Source: Leptospira johnsonii (lineage in GTDB: Bacteria; Spirochaetota; Leptospiria; Leptospirales; Leptospiraceae). Taken from it: a stretch of DNA of 64,000 nucleotides. Below are positions 7,291 to 16,352 of this stretch, piece after piece (within the stretch, counting starts at the first letter, position 1; each line of letters starts with the position of its first letter). The translations under genes were made by a program, and so were the position numbers. Where the stretch lies: NCBI RefSeq assembly GCF_003112675.1, contig NZ_BFAY01000011.1, positions 248,001 through 312,000 of the forward strand. Reading direction: 5' to 3'. Under the pieces are notes generated by a model. The model saw nothing but the letters and a program-made list of their open reading frames with translations, was not told where the DNA came from and did not search any database.

Positions 7291-9714
7291 TTATAAAATC
7301 CTTGCCAGCTTAATTCTTTGGATCTTGACTCCGGACTTTCCTTCTACAAATACTCTGAACTCTACATCATCTATAACTGGACTTTTAATTTCAAATATTA
7401 GAGCTTTAGAGTTCGCCTCTTCTCCTTTTTCTTCCGGATATAAGATAGAAGATCCCCCGTTATAAACAACATCAAACTTTGCACGATCCAAATTTACGCC
7501 GGAGAATTCTACTTTGTATTTTCCTTTAGGCAAGGTAAGTAAAGGCCCATAAACCAAAGGGCCTTGGTGTCTTGTTGCAGAAATGGTCCCGTCTGAATTT
7601 ATTTCCCCCACCCTGGAAAAAAATCCCCCGTTCGCAGGCATCCAATCAAATTGGATCGGCTCGGGTAATACTTTTGTTTGAGAAATTTCCAACTCGTAGG
7701 TTTGTAAATTTAAGTTTTTATGATATAGAAATTCGGGATATCTTTGGATAGATTCCGCAGGAAAACTTCCTTTTAAAACTAAATCTGTAGTATGAGTAAA
7801 TTTCAAATAAGGATCTGCCCCGGACAATCCTCCATTTTGGATCATATGAACTCTCTTACCCAAAGAGAGCAATTTAGGAACTTTTTGTAAAAATTCTTCG
7901 GAATCGTTTATTAGATATATATTCTTTCCATAAATATATCTAAGAGGACTGGCGATCTGTCTTTTTGTAGTAAAATAAAAAGAATTTTCATCAGGAGTAG
8001 AATTTGCGAATATTTCATAGCCATTTTCATATTCTTCCATCATCGGTTGGAAAAGTATAAGTTTAGATCTCCAGACTGTATAAATAATCCCTGCGCCGGC
8101 TAAGATTAGCAACAACGCAGTTTTCCAACTCTGTTTTATATTTGAAATATTTTTGATCCCGATGACAGACCCTAAGATCGCAAACGGAATAGAAAAAAGC
8201 ATCCATCTTCTGGAGGCCCAAAAATGATCCGGCGCAATACTTGGACTCGCCAGATAGACTGTTAACAAAAAGAACCCTATAAAAAATACAAAGGAAGAAT
8301 TAACAAATTTCCTGCGGAAAATGAATAGATCGAAGGTGAAAATTAAAAATGCAAACAACCAAAAAGGCACATACCAGAAAAATACAGACAAAGAATGAAA
8401 CGTAAGATATTTAGCGGCTGCCAACGCAGGCACTTGAGACAAAAACATCGGCCTTACAAAATAGGCAAGCAAAGCGGCAAGAAACAATGCAGATAATACA
8501 GAAATTCTTAATGTTCTTTTATTCTTCTCGGCGAAACTTCGGAACCAACCCAAAACAGAAGGGCTCTTTTTCCAAATCAGGACTTCTAACAAAAGAAAGA
8601 CCAAAGAAAAAACCCAAGCAAACCCAACAATATTTAGAAATCCATGTTCCCATAAGTGATAAACATAAACTTTGGAATAAAAGTAGGCATACACGAATGA
8701 TAATACACTTGTCAGAAGAAATGCGAATATGAAATATAATGAATTTTTAAAATACTTCTCGAAAAATACTAATAAAAACCCGGAGTACATTACCAAAGCG
8801 GGAAGATAAACATAGCTATCCACTCTTGCAAAAGAACTGATCCCAAATACCAACCCTATAATGAACATAGGCATCCGGCTTTCTCTTTTGAAAAATATTT
8901 GGATCAAATAGGCTGTAAGTAAAATTAAAAATTGAGAAATTGCTTCGGATAATGCTGATCTTACGTTCCATAACTGGGAAGAATTCAGAACATATAAAAC
9001 GGAGATGAAAGATGCAGAAAAAGGATCCGACATTCTTCTGGTTACTAAATACAAAAGGAATACGGAAAAAAATCCAAAGACTGCGTTGACTCTCAGAAGT
9101 CCGCCAATTCCAAACAGATCGTAACCGATCGCCAAATACGCAGGAAGTATATGAAAAAAACGAGGAGAACGATAGGTCTCCGAATTTGAAAGTCCCAGAT
9201 TGAATTCAGAAGCAATGGATTGATAGTCTACCAGTACAGAATCTTCGAATATCTCACTGATCAGTTTTGTATCCGGCACTTCTAAGTTTAAACCGCCGGT
9301 TTTGGAGATCACTACTCCGAAAATTGTGTACTGTCCTTGGTCCCTTCCCCCATCCAAATACCAGGTAGGAAATCCTGCATACAGATACAAAGCCATCAAA
9401 GAGAATAAAATCAAAAAAATAAGTTCAGGCTTTTGGATCTCGAGTCGGATGGATTTGCGAACTTCTATATTTCTAAAAGAAAAAACGCAAACGGCAGAAA
9501 GGATTAAAAATCCGAATAAAGAAAGAACGATCTTCTCTATGCTATAGATCCCAAGCATAGTAAATATAAAGGAAACAATCCCCATAAATAGCAAAGGGGC
9601 AATTGCAGATAGGAGGACAGTCCCTATTCTTCCCGCACCTTTAAGTCTGCTAAAAAGGAAAAATAAGAATATTGAAGATAGGATCCATCCTGCAAAAAAA
9701 AAGAATACGATCAA
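7291..9714 (-). CDS. Polytopic GT-C type membrane glycosyltransferase-like protein
   Basis: This 807-residue protein has about a dozen hydrophobic helices in the first 560 residues and a soluble C-terminal domain that ends in beta-rich sequence. The first large loop contains WYLDGGRDQGQY (near residue 118), an acidic motif like those of PMT/ArnT-type (GT39/GT83) lipid-linked sugar transferases, followed by RSPRFFHILPAYLA. It likely transfers a sugar or lipid-linked residue to lipid A or another envelope glycan. The start is a TTG at 9714. It follows a TetR gene by 21 bp, so it may be read from the same efflux operon transcript. Confidence 0.6.
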   Translation of the reverse strand: MIVFFFFAGWILSSIFLFFLFSRLKGAGRIGTVLLSAIAPLLFMGIVSFIFTMLGIYSIEKIVLSLFGFLILSAVCVFSFRNIEVRKSIRLEIQKPELIFLILFSLMALYLYAGFPTWYLDGGRDQGQYTIFGVVISKTGGLNLEVPDTKLISEIFEDSVLVDYQSIASEFNLGLSNSETYRSPRFFHILPAYLAIGYDLFGIGGLLRVNAVFGFFSVFLLYLVTRRMSDPFSASFISVLYVLNSSQLWNVRSALSEAISQFLILLTAYLIQIFFKRESRMPMFIIGLVFGISSFARVDSYVYLPALVMYSGFLLVFFEKYFKNSLYFIFAFLLTSVLSFVYAYFYSKVYVYHLWEHGFLNIVGFAWVFSLVFLLLEVLIWKKSPSVLGWFRSFAEKNKRTLRISVLSALFLAALLAYFVRPMFLSQVPALAAAKYLTFHSLSVFFWYVPFWLFAFLIFTFDLFIFRRKFVNSSFVFFIGFFLLTVYLASPSIAPDHFWASRRWMLFSIPFAILGSVIGIKNISNIKQSWKTALLLILAGAGIIYTVWRSKLILFQPMMEEYENGYEIFANSTPDENSFYFTTKRQIASPLRYIYGKNIYLINDSEEFLQKVPKLLSLGKRVHMIQNGGLSGADPYLKFTHTTDLVLKGSFPAESIQRYPEFLYHKNLNLQTYELEISQTKVLPEPIQFDWMPANGGFFSRVGEINSDGTISATRHQGPLVYGPLLTLPKGKYKVEFSGVNLDRAKFDVVYNGGSSILYPEEKGEEANSKALIFEIKSPVIDDVEFRVFVEGKSGVKIQRIKLARIL

Positions 9715-9735
9715 AATAGAAAAGATTTCCTAATT

Positions 9736-10353
9736 CTAGATATCGTCTCTTTTTACGATCCCGTAAAAGATAATATTGTCCAGCTCTTGGACCAGATCTC
9801 GGATAGAATATGGAGTCTGTGCTAAAAAGTTCGGATCGAACATTGCTTCGGAAGCTGCTGAGTGTATGAGAAGCACAATATCAGGATTCACATCGGAACG
9901 AATTTCACCGTTCTTGATACCGGTCTCGATCATCTTTCGCATCGTTCTGTTTATATTTTTTTCTTTTAGAGACTGGATTTGTTTCCAAATGTCAGGGGCT
10001 TGGTCACGGATCTCTCGTAGAAATTCGTTCATTCCGTGAGGGATCTCGGAGGAGAGGCAACCTCTCATTGCTTGGATCTTTTCTTTAATGGATTTTTCCG
10101 GGTCTTGGAAGATACCTTCGATCCTTCCGTGAATTCTGAGATGTTTATCAGTCATCACTTCTTTTAACAATTCATGTTTATTGGCGAAATGTTTATAAAG
10201 TGTTTTGCGACTGATCCGAAGAGTTCGGGCGATCTCTTCCATACGAGTCTTCGCAAAACCGTATCGTAAAAATAACTCGAACGATTTTTCGAATATTCTC
10301 TCACGGACTTCGTCCTTCTCTTGGGTTAGTTCTTGTTCCACGGCGCTGTGCAC
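9736..10353 (-). CDS. TetR/AcrR family transcriptional regulator
   Basis: This 205-residue protein has an N-terminal TetR helix-turn-helix (IFEKSFELFLRYGFAKTRME, then RTLRISRKTLYKHFANKHELL; about residues 18-65) and a helical ligand-binding domain. The start is GTG at 10353 with AAGGGGGAT upstream. It is the last of a tolC-RND-TetR-TetR series and resembles its upstream TetR neighbour in the recognition region and in the C-terminal phrase DNIFFYG/DNIFLYG, so the two look like diverged duplicates. It is a candidate repressor of the efflux promoter near 15.9 kb. Confidence 0.88.
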   Translation of the reverse strand: MHSAVEQELTQEKDEVRERIFEKSFELFLRYGFAKTRMEEIARTLRISRKTLYKHFANKHELLKEVMTDKHLRIHGRIEGIFQDPEKSIKEKIQAMRGCLSSEIPHGMNEFLREIRDQAPDIWKQIQSLKEKNINRTMRKMIETGIKNGEIRSDVNPDIVLLIHSAASEAMFDPNFLAQTPYSIRDLVQELDNIIFYGIVKRDDI

Positions 10354-10387
10354 TTTATTATCCCCCTTTCGCTTAGGAAACGATTTT

Positions 10388-10993
10388 TCAATCTAAAGAC
10401 GATTTTAACGTCTCCTTTCCTCTGCGTATTATGCCATAAAGAAAAATATTGTCCAGTTCGGATATATTGTCCCGACGCTCGGTCGGGCTTTGTCCCCACT
10501 TATAAATCGCATCTGAACAGGCAATTAATGCCATGATGAACAAGTCGGGCCTCAAGTCCGCTCTGAATTCTCCTAATTTTTTTCCCTCTTCCAATAAGCC
10601 TTCTATTTCCGTATCTATTAATTGGACCCTTTTTGCCTTCACCATTCTCCATATTTCCGGAATTTGATCCTGCAATTCTTTCCATAATACGAAATGGCTG
10701 GGCCTACAAACGTCCAACAGCTCCTTTCTCATCTTCACAAATCGTTTGGAGAAGTCCAGAGCCCGATTGTTTCGAATTCTTTTAAGTCTATAAGCGGCTC
10801 TTGTTTGACGATAATCGGCAGCTGCCTTTAAAACCTCTTCTTTGTTCGGATAATATTCGTATAAGGTCTTTTTTCCAATCTTGGATTCTTCTACGAAGTC
10901 GTCCATTTTTGCTTTCGCATAACCTTTTCGCTGAAAGACCCGAGTTGCCCCGAGTAATACTCGGAGCCTATTTTTTTTCTCGGTGAAGTTCAT
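10388..10993 (-). CDS. TetR/AcrR family transcriptional regulator
   Basis: This 201-residue regulator has the TetR DNA-binding domain at residues ~8-55 (LLGATRVFQRKGYAKAKMDD, then IGKKTLYEYYPNKEEVL). It is encoded 5 bp after the RND permease stop and 34 bp before a second TetR gene. Tail sequence ELDNIFLYGIIRRG parallels ELDNIIFYGIVKRD in the neighbour. Being inside the operon it probably regulates, it would give negative feedback on the pump. Confidence 0.88.
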   Translation of the reverse strand: MNFTEKKNRLRVLLGATRVFQRKGYAKAKMDDFVEESKIGKKTLYEYYPNKEEVLKAAADYRQTRAAYRLKRIRNNRALDFSKRFVKMRKELLDVCRPSHFVLWKELQDQIPEIWRMVKAKRVQLIDTEIEGLLEEGKKLGEFRADLRPDLFIMALIACSDAIYKWGQSPTERRDNISELDNIFLYGIIRRGKETLKSSLD

Positions 10994-10998
10994 GATAT

Positions 10999-13900
10999 TT
11001 ATCGCGCATCCGGATCCGGAGAATTTCTACGAACCAACTGGTTCAGCTTTTCTATGTAGGAGAATGCTGCCGGAACCACTACCAATGTAAGTATGGTAGA
11101 AGAGATCAATCCGCCGATGATCGCGACCCCCATACTTGTCCTTTGTTTGGATGCTTCGTTTAATCCGATCGCGATAGGAGCCATGCCAGCGATCAAAGCG
11201 AACGAGGTCATGAGGATCGGACGAAGACGTTCTCTTCCAGCTTCTATGATCGCTTCTTTCATTTCCACACCTCTTTGTATTAGCTGGTTTGTGAAGTCCA
11301 CGAGTAAGATCGAGTTCTTGGTAGCCACCCCGATGAGCATGATTAGCCCGATCATGGAGAATATATCCAAGGATTTTTGGGTTATAAACAGAGCGATAAA
11401 CGCACCACAAAGCGCGAGAGGAAGGACCAACATGATCGCGATAGGTGTGATAAAACTTTCATACAAGGAAGCAAGTACCATGTAGATGAATAACACCCCG
11501 AGCCCCATAGCGATCCCAAGAGAAGTTCCCATCTCTTTAAAGTTCTCTGCCTGCCCTGTGTATCCGATACGAACTCCCGGAGGAAGAGGCATTTCTGTTT
11601 GAGTAAGTTTTGCTACTTCTTCCATTGCTCCACCCATTCCAGGTCCGTCCGGATTTACGTCCGCATAGATCTCCACGGATTTGTTCCTGTTCATACGGTT
11701 GATGGTTGCAAGACCTGTGGTCTCTTCCGCTTTTGCAACGTTCTGTATCGGGATCATCATATTATTGAAGTTAGGCACAAAAGAATTATAGAAGTTATCC
11801 TTCAGATCTCTCTGTCCTTCTTTCAATCGAACACGAATATCGTATTCCACTCCGTTCTCACGATAGACAGCAGGAGTAGTTCCTTCGACAAGAGTCCTAA
11901 GCTCTGTTCCGATCACAGTGCCTGGGATCCCGAGTAGAACTTCTCTTTGGCGATCGGGCACCACTCTGAATTCCGGAGCCCCTGCTCTATAACTTGTATC
12001 CACATCCAAAAGAGCTTTAGATTCTCTTAATCTTTCGAAAAGTTTTCTAGAATATTCTTCCACCACTTTTCCGTTCTGTCCGCTAACAACCAAAGTGAAA
12101 GGTCTTTGTCCTCCACCCACGTTATCTATGTCTTTTACGATCGGGTTTGCATAAGAAAATGATTCCAATTCTTTACGAAGAAGGTCCTTGAACTGAGAAG
12201 TGTTCATATTCCTTTCTTTTGCCGGGATCATCTCCACGAACATAGTTGTAGTCCTGTTCGTATTGAACATTGCTACCAATTTTACTTCTTTATGAGAAGA
12301 GATCTCTTTGTACGCTTCCTGAGCGATCTCCGCCATTTTTTGAACGGAAGTACCAGGAGGCATATCCAAGGTGACCTGGAATTTTCCTTGGTCTTGGGCA
12401 GGTAAGAATGTTTTAGGAATGTATTTGGTCAGCATCAAGCTTGCGACAAAGATCAAAACCGCTCCACTCAGAATGAATACAGGACGTTTTAAGGTGAATT
12501 TCAAAACGCTTGCATAAACATTTTCCAACCAAGTTTGGAATACGTTAAATCCGGATAAGACGAAATCCAGTCCCTTCTCTAAAGGTGAAAGAATTCTTCC
12601 TAAAACTCCGAAAACAAACTTTAAGAGTTCGAATACATATGAGAATGCTTTGGAAACAATTCCTTTCGGGGCCTCTTGCGCTCTGATCTTAGAGAATGCG
12701 ATCTCTTCCAAAGCGGTAGTAGCGCCGTTCTTCTTCTTTTTCTTTCCATCTGATGGAACACTTAAGAATTCAGGAGAAGAATTTCCATGAGCTGCATGCG
12801 CATGTGATCCTGAAATTTTACCGCCAAAATAAGCGGATAACATTGGAGCGATCGTAAGAGCGTCATAAAGTGAGATCAAAAGAGCGAAACATACAGTCAG
12901 CCCGAATTCTCTTAAGAACTGTCCTACTACCCCACTTACGAATGCAATCGGCAAGAATACCGCGATCACAGTCATAGTGGTTGCGATTACCGCTAATGTT
13001 ACTTCTTTTGTTCCTTCTGTAGAAGCTTCTCTCGCGCTCTTACCCATTTCCCTATGTCGGAAAATGTTTTCCCGAACAACAATTGCGTCATCTATGAGAA
13101 GTCCCACAGCCAAGCTCAATGCAAGAAGTGTCATTACGTTCACCGTAAATCCGGCAACCGCCATTAGAATGAATGCACCCAAAAGTGAGTTTGGCAATGC
13201 AAGCCCAGTGATAATGGTAGATCTCACACTTCCTAAGAATAGAAGTACAACTACGATCGTAAGTGCGATCCCTATGATAATCGTTTCTTTTACGTCGTAG
13301 ATATTATCGTCGATCTGAATTGAGTTATCGTTTGCGATAGAAAGAACTGCACCACCTTCTCTCCTTGCAAGTTCCTTGTTCAGATCGTCGATCCTTTTCT
13401 TCACTTCTTGAGCAACTGCAACAGTATTCGAACCTGATTGTTTGAATACCAACAAGAAGACTGCCTTCTTACCGTTGAAGTACGCGCGAGTGCTTTCGTC
13501 CTCTAAAGTATCTACTACTTCTCCCAATTGTCCGATCCTGACAGGAACCTCGTTCCCAAATAAGGAAATTGGAGTGTCTCTGATCTCTTGAGGGGATTTG
13601 AATTCATTGATGGTTCTATACACCAACTCTGAATCCGCCTTACTCACCTTACCAGCAGGAATATTTGTCCCACCGGAAGCCAAACGATTGGAAACCACGG
13701 AAGCAGGGATCATATGTTGTTTTAATTTTTGGCGATCTAATTCAACATGGATCTCTCTTTTTCTACCGCCGTAGATTGTGATATTTCCGACATCCTTTGC
13801 GGTTAAAAGATTCTGTTTGATCTCTTCGTTGGCGATATCGTAAATCTGTGCCTCGCTTAAGTTTGCATTCAATGCGAGAATGATGATCGGTTGATCTGCA

Positions 13901-14298
13901 GGGTCTATCCTTCTGATAACAGGCTCTTTGATATCGTTAGGCAATTTAGGTTTTACCGCAGAGACCTTGTCTCTTACCTGTTGTTCTGCGTATTTAACGT
14001 CTGTCTCTAATGTGAATTCCAAAATAATGGTTCCGGATCCTTCGCTACAAGTGGATCGGATCCTTTTCACTCCGGAGATGGTGGAAAGTTCGTCTTCCAC
14101 TGGTTTTGCGATCAGAGTTTCGATCTCGTTCGGTGCGGCTCCCGGATAAGGCACAGTCACTGTGACCACCGGGATCGTTACGTTAGGAAAAAGGTCCACT
14201 CCCAACTTGTTCAGGGAAAGATATCCCGAAACAAGAATGATGAGAACCGTACAGGTGATAAATATCGGTCGTTTAATCGATAGTTCTGCAAAATTCAT
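10999..14298 (-). CDS. RND family efflux pump permease (AcrB/HAE-1-like)
   Basis: This 1099-residue inner-membrane proton antiporter exports drugs or other small molecules. Landmarks are the N-terminal helix and FPNVTIPVVTVTVPYPGA, the TM4 proton-relay pair D403-D404 in VGLLIDDAIVV, and the TM10 Lys in GVATKNSILLVDF. Between TM6 and TM7 (about residues 492-600) the cytoplasmic linker is roughly 70 residues longer than in AcrB, with a His-rich patch SGSHAHAAHG and a run of five Lys. It overlaps tolC by ATGA. No membrane-fusion (adaptor) gene is in the operon. Confidence 0.93.
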   Translation of the reverse strand: MNFAELSIKRPIFITCTVLIILVSGYLSLNKLGVDLFPNVTIPVVTVTVPYPGAAPNEIETLIAKPVEDELSTISGVKRIRSTCSEGSGTIILEFTLETDVKYAEQQVRDKVSAVKPKLPNDIKEPVIRRIDPADQPIIILALNANLSEAQIYDIANEEIKQNLLTAKDVGNITIYGGRKREIHVELDRQKLKQHMIPASVVSNRLASGGTNIPAGKVSKADSELVYRTINEFKSPQEIRDTPISLFGNEVPVRIGQLGEVVDTLEDESTRAYFNGKKAVFLLVFKQSGSNTVAVAQEVKKRIDDLNKELARREGGAVLSIANDNSIQIDDNIYDVKETIIIGIALTIVVVLLFLGSVRSTIITGLALPNSLLGAFILMAVAGFTVNVMTLLALSLAVGLLIDDAIVVRENIFRHREMGKSAREASTEGTKEVTLAVIATTMTVIAVFLPIAFVSGVVGQFLREFGLTVCFALLISLYDALTIAPMLSAYFGGKISGSHAHAAHGNSSPEFLSVPSDGKKKKKNGATTALEEIAFSKIRAQEAPKGIVSKAFSYVFELLKFVFGVLGRILSPLEKGLDFVLSGFNVFQTWLENVYASVLKFTLKRPVFILSGAVLIFVASLMLTKYIPKTFLPAQDQGKFQVTLDMPPGTSVQKMAEIAQEAYKEISSHKEVKLVAMFNTNRTTTMFVEMIPAKERNMNTSQFKDLLRKELESFSYANPIVKDIDNVGGGQRPFTLVVSGQNGKVVEEYSRKLFERLRESKALLDVDTSYRAGAPEFRVVPDRQREVLLGIPGTVIGTELRTLVEGTTPAVYRENGVEYDIRVRLKEGQRDLKDNFYNSFVPNFNNMMIPIQNVAKAEETTGLATINRMNRNKSVEIYADVNPDGPGMGGAMEEVAKLTQTEMPLPPGVRIGYTGQAENFKEMGTSLGIAMGLGVLFIYMVLASLYESFITPIAIMLVLPLALCGAFIALFITQKSLDIFSMIGLIMLIGVATKNSILLVDFTNQLIQRGVEMKEAIIEAGRERLRPILMTSFALIAGMAPIAIGLNEASKQRTSMGVAIIGGLISSTILTLVVVPAAFSYIEKLNQLVRRNSPDPDAR

Positions 14299-15857
14299 TT
14301 TTGATCTCCGGTGGTTTGGTTCAGAACTTCTTCGGCATCCATTCCGTATTTGCGGAAAAGAGTCCCTTTAGAGAGCTCATATTGTACTAGCGCTGAGTTA
14401 TAATTCACTTTTGCCTGCATCAGCCCGTATCTAGCTTGAGCTACAAGGTCCAATGCGTTCTTAACGTTTACGGATGTGGCCCTTCCGTATCTGTATCTGG
14501 GCACAATACCCGAGTAAAACCTCTCTGCTTGAGAAAGATTCTTTTTAGATTCTTCCAGGATCTCGTAAGTAGTGCTGATCTTCTGCAATCCTTGCCTTAC
14601 GTCTGTTTTGACCTGTTCTTTTGTTTGTTCCAAAAGTAGGTCCATCTTTCTACTTTGTGTTAAAGAATTCTTATATTCCGCTCTTGCAGTATCGTTTCCA
14701 AGAGGATAATCCATCTTGATCTCTGCTGAATTTTGGGTAAATCTACCGGCGCCTATTCCGTCAAAACTCTGAGGAAAATTACGATCGTATTCTCGAGAAT
14801 TATAAGTACCGCTTACGTAGAGAGACGGTAATAATCCGTTTTTAGAGATTTCCAGAGCGGTTCCGGCATTCTGTTTTTGTAATGCGAGACTCTTGAAATC
14901 GTATCTATGTTGAAACGCTTCTTCCGTTTCAGAATCTTCTGCGCCTAAAGAAGGAAGAGAATCGTCCAGGACCAAAGAAAATCCTACTTTGGTTTCCGGA
15001 TCTTTTCCTAAGGAGACCAGCAAGTCCCTTCGAACCCTGTCCTTTTCCAGTTTTGCTTGTCTGAGCTGATTTTCAGCATTGATCAGAAGCGCGTTCCATT
15101 GTCCGGACTCGTAATCTTCTGCCACTCCCATACGGACCTTGGAAGAAGTGATGTCCTTTACATTCTTTACACTCTTGACCAGTAATTCTGCGGTCTTAAG
15201 ATTTTCATCCGCTAAGGATAAATTCCAAAAAGATAATAGAGATTGGACCACAGACCTGGACAGAGTATTCATGGCGTCCAATCTTCTGACCGCGGAACTT
15301 CTCCTACTGATCTCTAAGGACCTTCGTTGCTGGTATCCGAAAATATTCTTCAATAATTCCTGTTTCAAAGTGAAACCAAGATTTGCAAAGTGAAGACTTG
15401 GCTGCGCGAATTGTTGAGCGATGGTGCCTTGTTGTTCCGGCCTTTTCCCCGCATCCGTTTCGTAACGGTTATCCGAGACTGTTAAACTCGCGGTGGTTCC
15501 TGTATTAAAAACTTTTGATAGACCAGCTGAGAGCGTATTGCTTGTGATCTCTCTACCTTGCAAAGTGTATTGAGGTAGAGGTAAGTTATTCGTCTTTTGA
15601 GTATTAGCGGTTAAGGTCCCGATAAAATTGTATTTACCGTTTTCCTTCTCCCAATCATATTCCGAGTTCTCTAAGTCCAGTCGGCTCATCTTTGCCTGAA
15701 CTGAATTCTCTAAAGAGTAACGGATAAGGGAAGTAGTGGTCCAAACTCCTTCCTTCTCCAGATCGTCCCGATGATCTCCAAAGATGGAGAGATTACTTAG
15801 AAAAATGCCTAAGATCAAAAAATTGCGAAGCATTGACTGATTCTTTTTCTGTTGCAT
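14295..15857 (-). CDS. TolC family outer-membrane efflux protein
   Basis: This outer-membrane factor has about 520 residues. A signal peptide (ATG at 15857, KK then LRNFLILGIFLSNLSIFG) is followed by two OEP repeats rich in coiled-coil segments (about residues 60-260 and 290-500), ending in the YGMDAEEVLNQ region. It forms the trimeric exit duct for the RND pump encoded next (ATGA overlap). An alternative start at 15833 keeps most of the signal peptide. A promoter-like TATACT at 15881-15886 and a 29-bp palindrome lie just upstream; the further upstream in-frame ATG lies inside that palindrome and is unlikely. Confidence 0.88.
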   Translation of the reverse strand: MQQKKNQSMLRNFLILGIFLSNLSIFGDHRDDLEKEGVWTTTSLIRYSLENSVQAKMSRLDLENSEYDWEKENGKYNFIGTLTANTQKTNNLPLPQYTLQGREITSNTLSAGLSKVFNTGTTASLTVSDNRYETDAGKRPEQQGTIAQQFAQPSLHFANLGFTLKQELLKNIFGYQQRRSLEISRRSSAVRRLDAMNTLSRSVVQSLLSFWNLSLADENLKTAELLVKSVKNVKDITSSKVRMGVAEDYESGQWNALLINAENQLRQAKLEKDRVRRDLLVSLGKDPETKVGFSLVLDDSLPSLGAEDSETEEAFQHRYDFKSLALQKQNAGTALEISKNGLLPSLYVSGTYNSREYDRNFPQSFDGIGAGRFTQNSAEIKMDYPLGNDTARAEYKNSLTQSRKMDLLLEQTKEQVKTDVRQGLQKISTTYEILEESKKNLSQAERFYSGIVPRYRYGRATSVNVKNALDLVAQARYGLMQAKVNYNSALVQYELSKGTLFRKYGMDAEEVLNQTTGDQK

Positions 15858-15885
15858 AACATCCAATGGGAAACATTTATAGTAT

Positions 15886-15914
15886 ATTTTGTTTCCTCCC
15901 ATAGGAAACAAAAT
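15886..15914. promoter_or_regulatory. Large palindromic operator at the tolC-RND promoter
   Basis: Perfect 12-bp arms (ATTTTGTTTCCT at 15886-15897, AGGAAACAAAAT at 15903-15914) surround CCCAT. On the minus strand the element abuts a TATACT -10-like hexamer and covers a TTGTTT -35-like hexamer, so a bound repressor would block RNA polymerase. Extra half-sites GGGAAAC (15868-15874) and GTTTCCT (15926-15932) flank it, and TTGACA occurs at 15934-15939. The likely ligands are the two TetR proteins of the same operon. Confidence 0.78.
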
Positions 15915-16003
15915 CTCTTTTTATTGTTTCCTATGTCAACAGAAAAATTCTCAAAAGGAAAAGATTTTATTGATATTGAGTCTCATTACAGGAGAATTTG
16001 GAC

Positions 16004-16189
16004 ATGAGCATACGTGGAGCTTCTTCCCTTCGTCACCCTTTTCTGGATCTATGTAGAAAGCTGGAATCCAGGCAAAAGGAGCCGGAAATTTTAGAAACCT
16101 ATCCCCCAAGATCGGAAATTTGGAAACTTGCCTCTCAAGACCCAGAAAATGAATTTTTAGGCTCCGACCTGAAGGGAGAAACTTCCTAA
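16004..16189 (+). CDS. Possible small protein of unknown function
   Basis: A 61-residue frame begins at an ATG preceded by AGGAGA nine bases upstream, a good ribosome-binding site. The sequence (MSIRGASSLRHPFLDLCRK, charged, no signal peptide) matches no family I know. It lies alone between the divergent efflux operon and the hybrid kinase. Support comes only from the ribosome-binding site and open frame. Confidence 0.35.
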   Translation: MSIRGASSLRHPFLDLCRKLESRQKEPEILETYPPRSEIWKLASQDPENEFLGSDLKGETS

Positions 16190-16352
16190 TCGAAGGGCTT
16201 TCCTTCTTCTTTCCAAAAAATCCTTTCCAACTCGTTACTTCAGATACTAAACGTGAGCTTTCTCCCAATGGATTTACGCCGTTTATAGGAAATTCGGGGC
16301 CTTTTCTGGATCTTCGCCGTCCTATAATGATGTAAAAGTCTTTAGTACGCAG

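Noticed and set aside
15951..16268. 105-codon minus-strand frame upstream of tolC
   Set aside because: No ribosome-binding site or motif was seen, and it overlaps the small plus-strand frame that does have a good ribosome-binding site.
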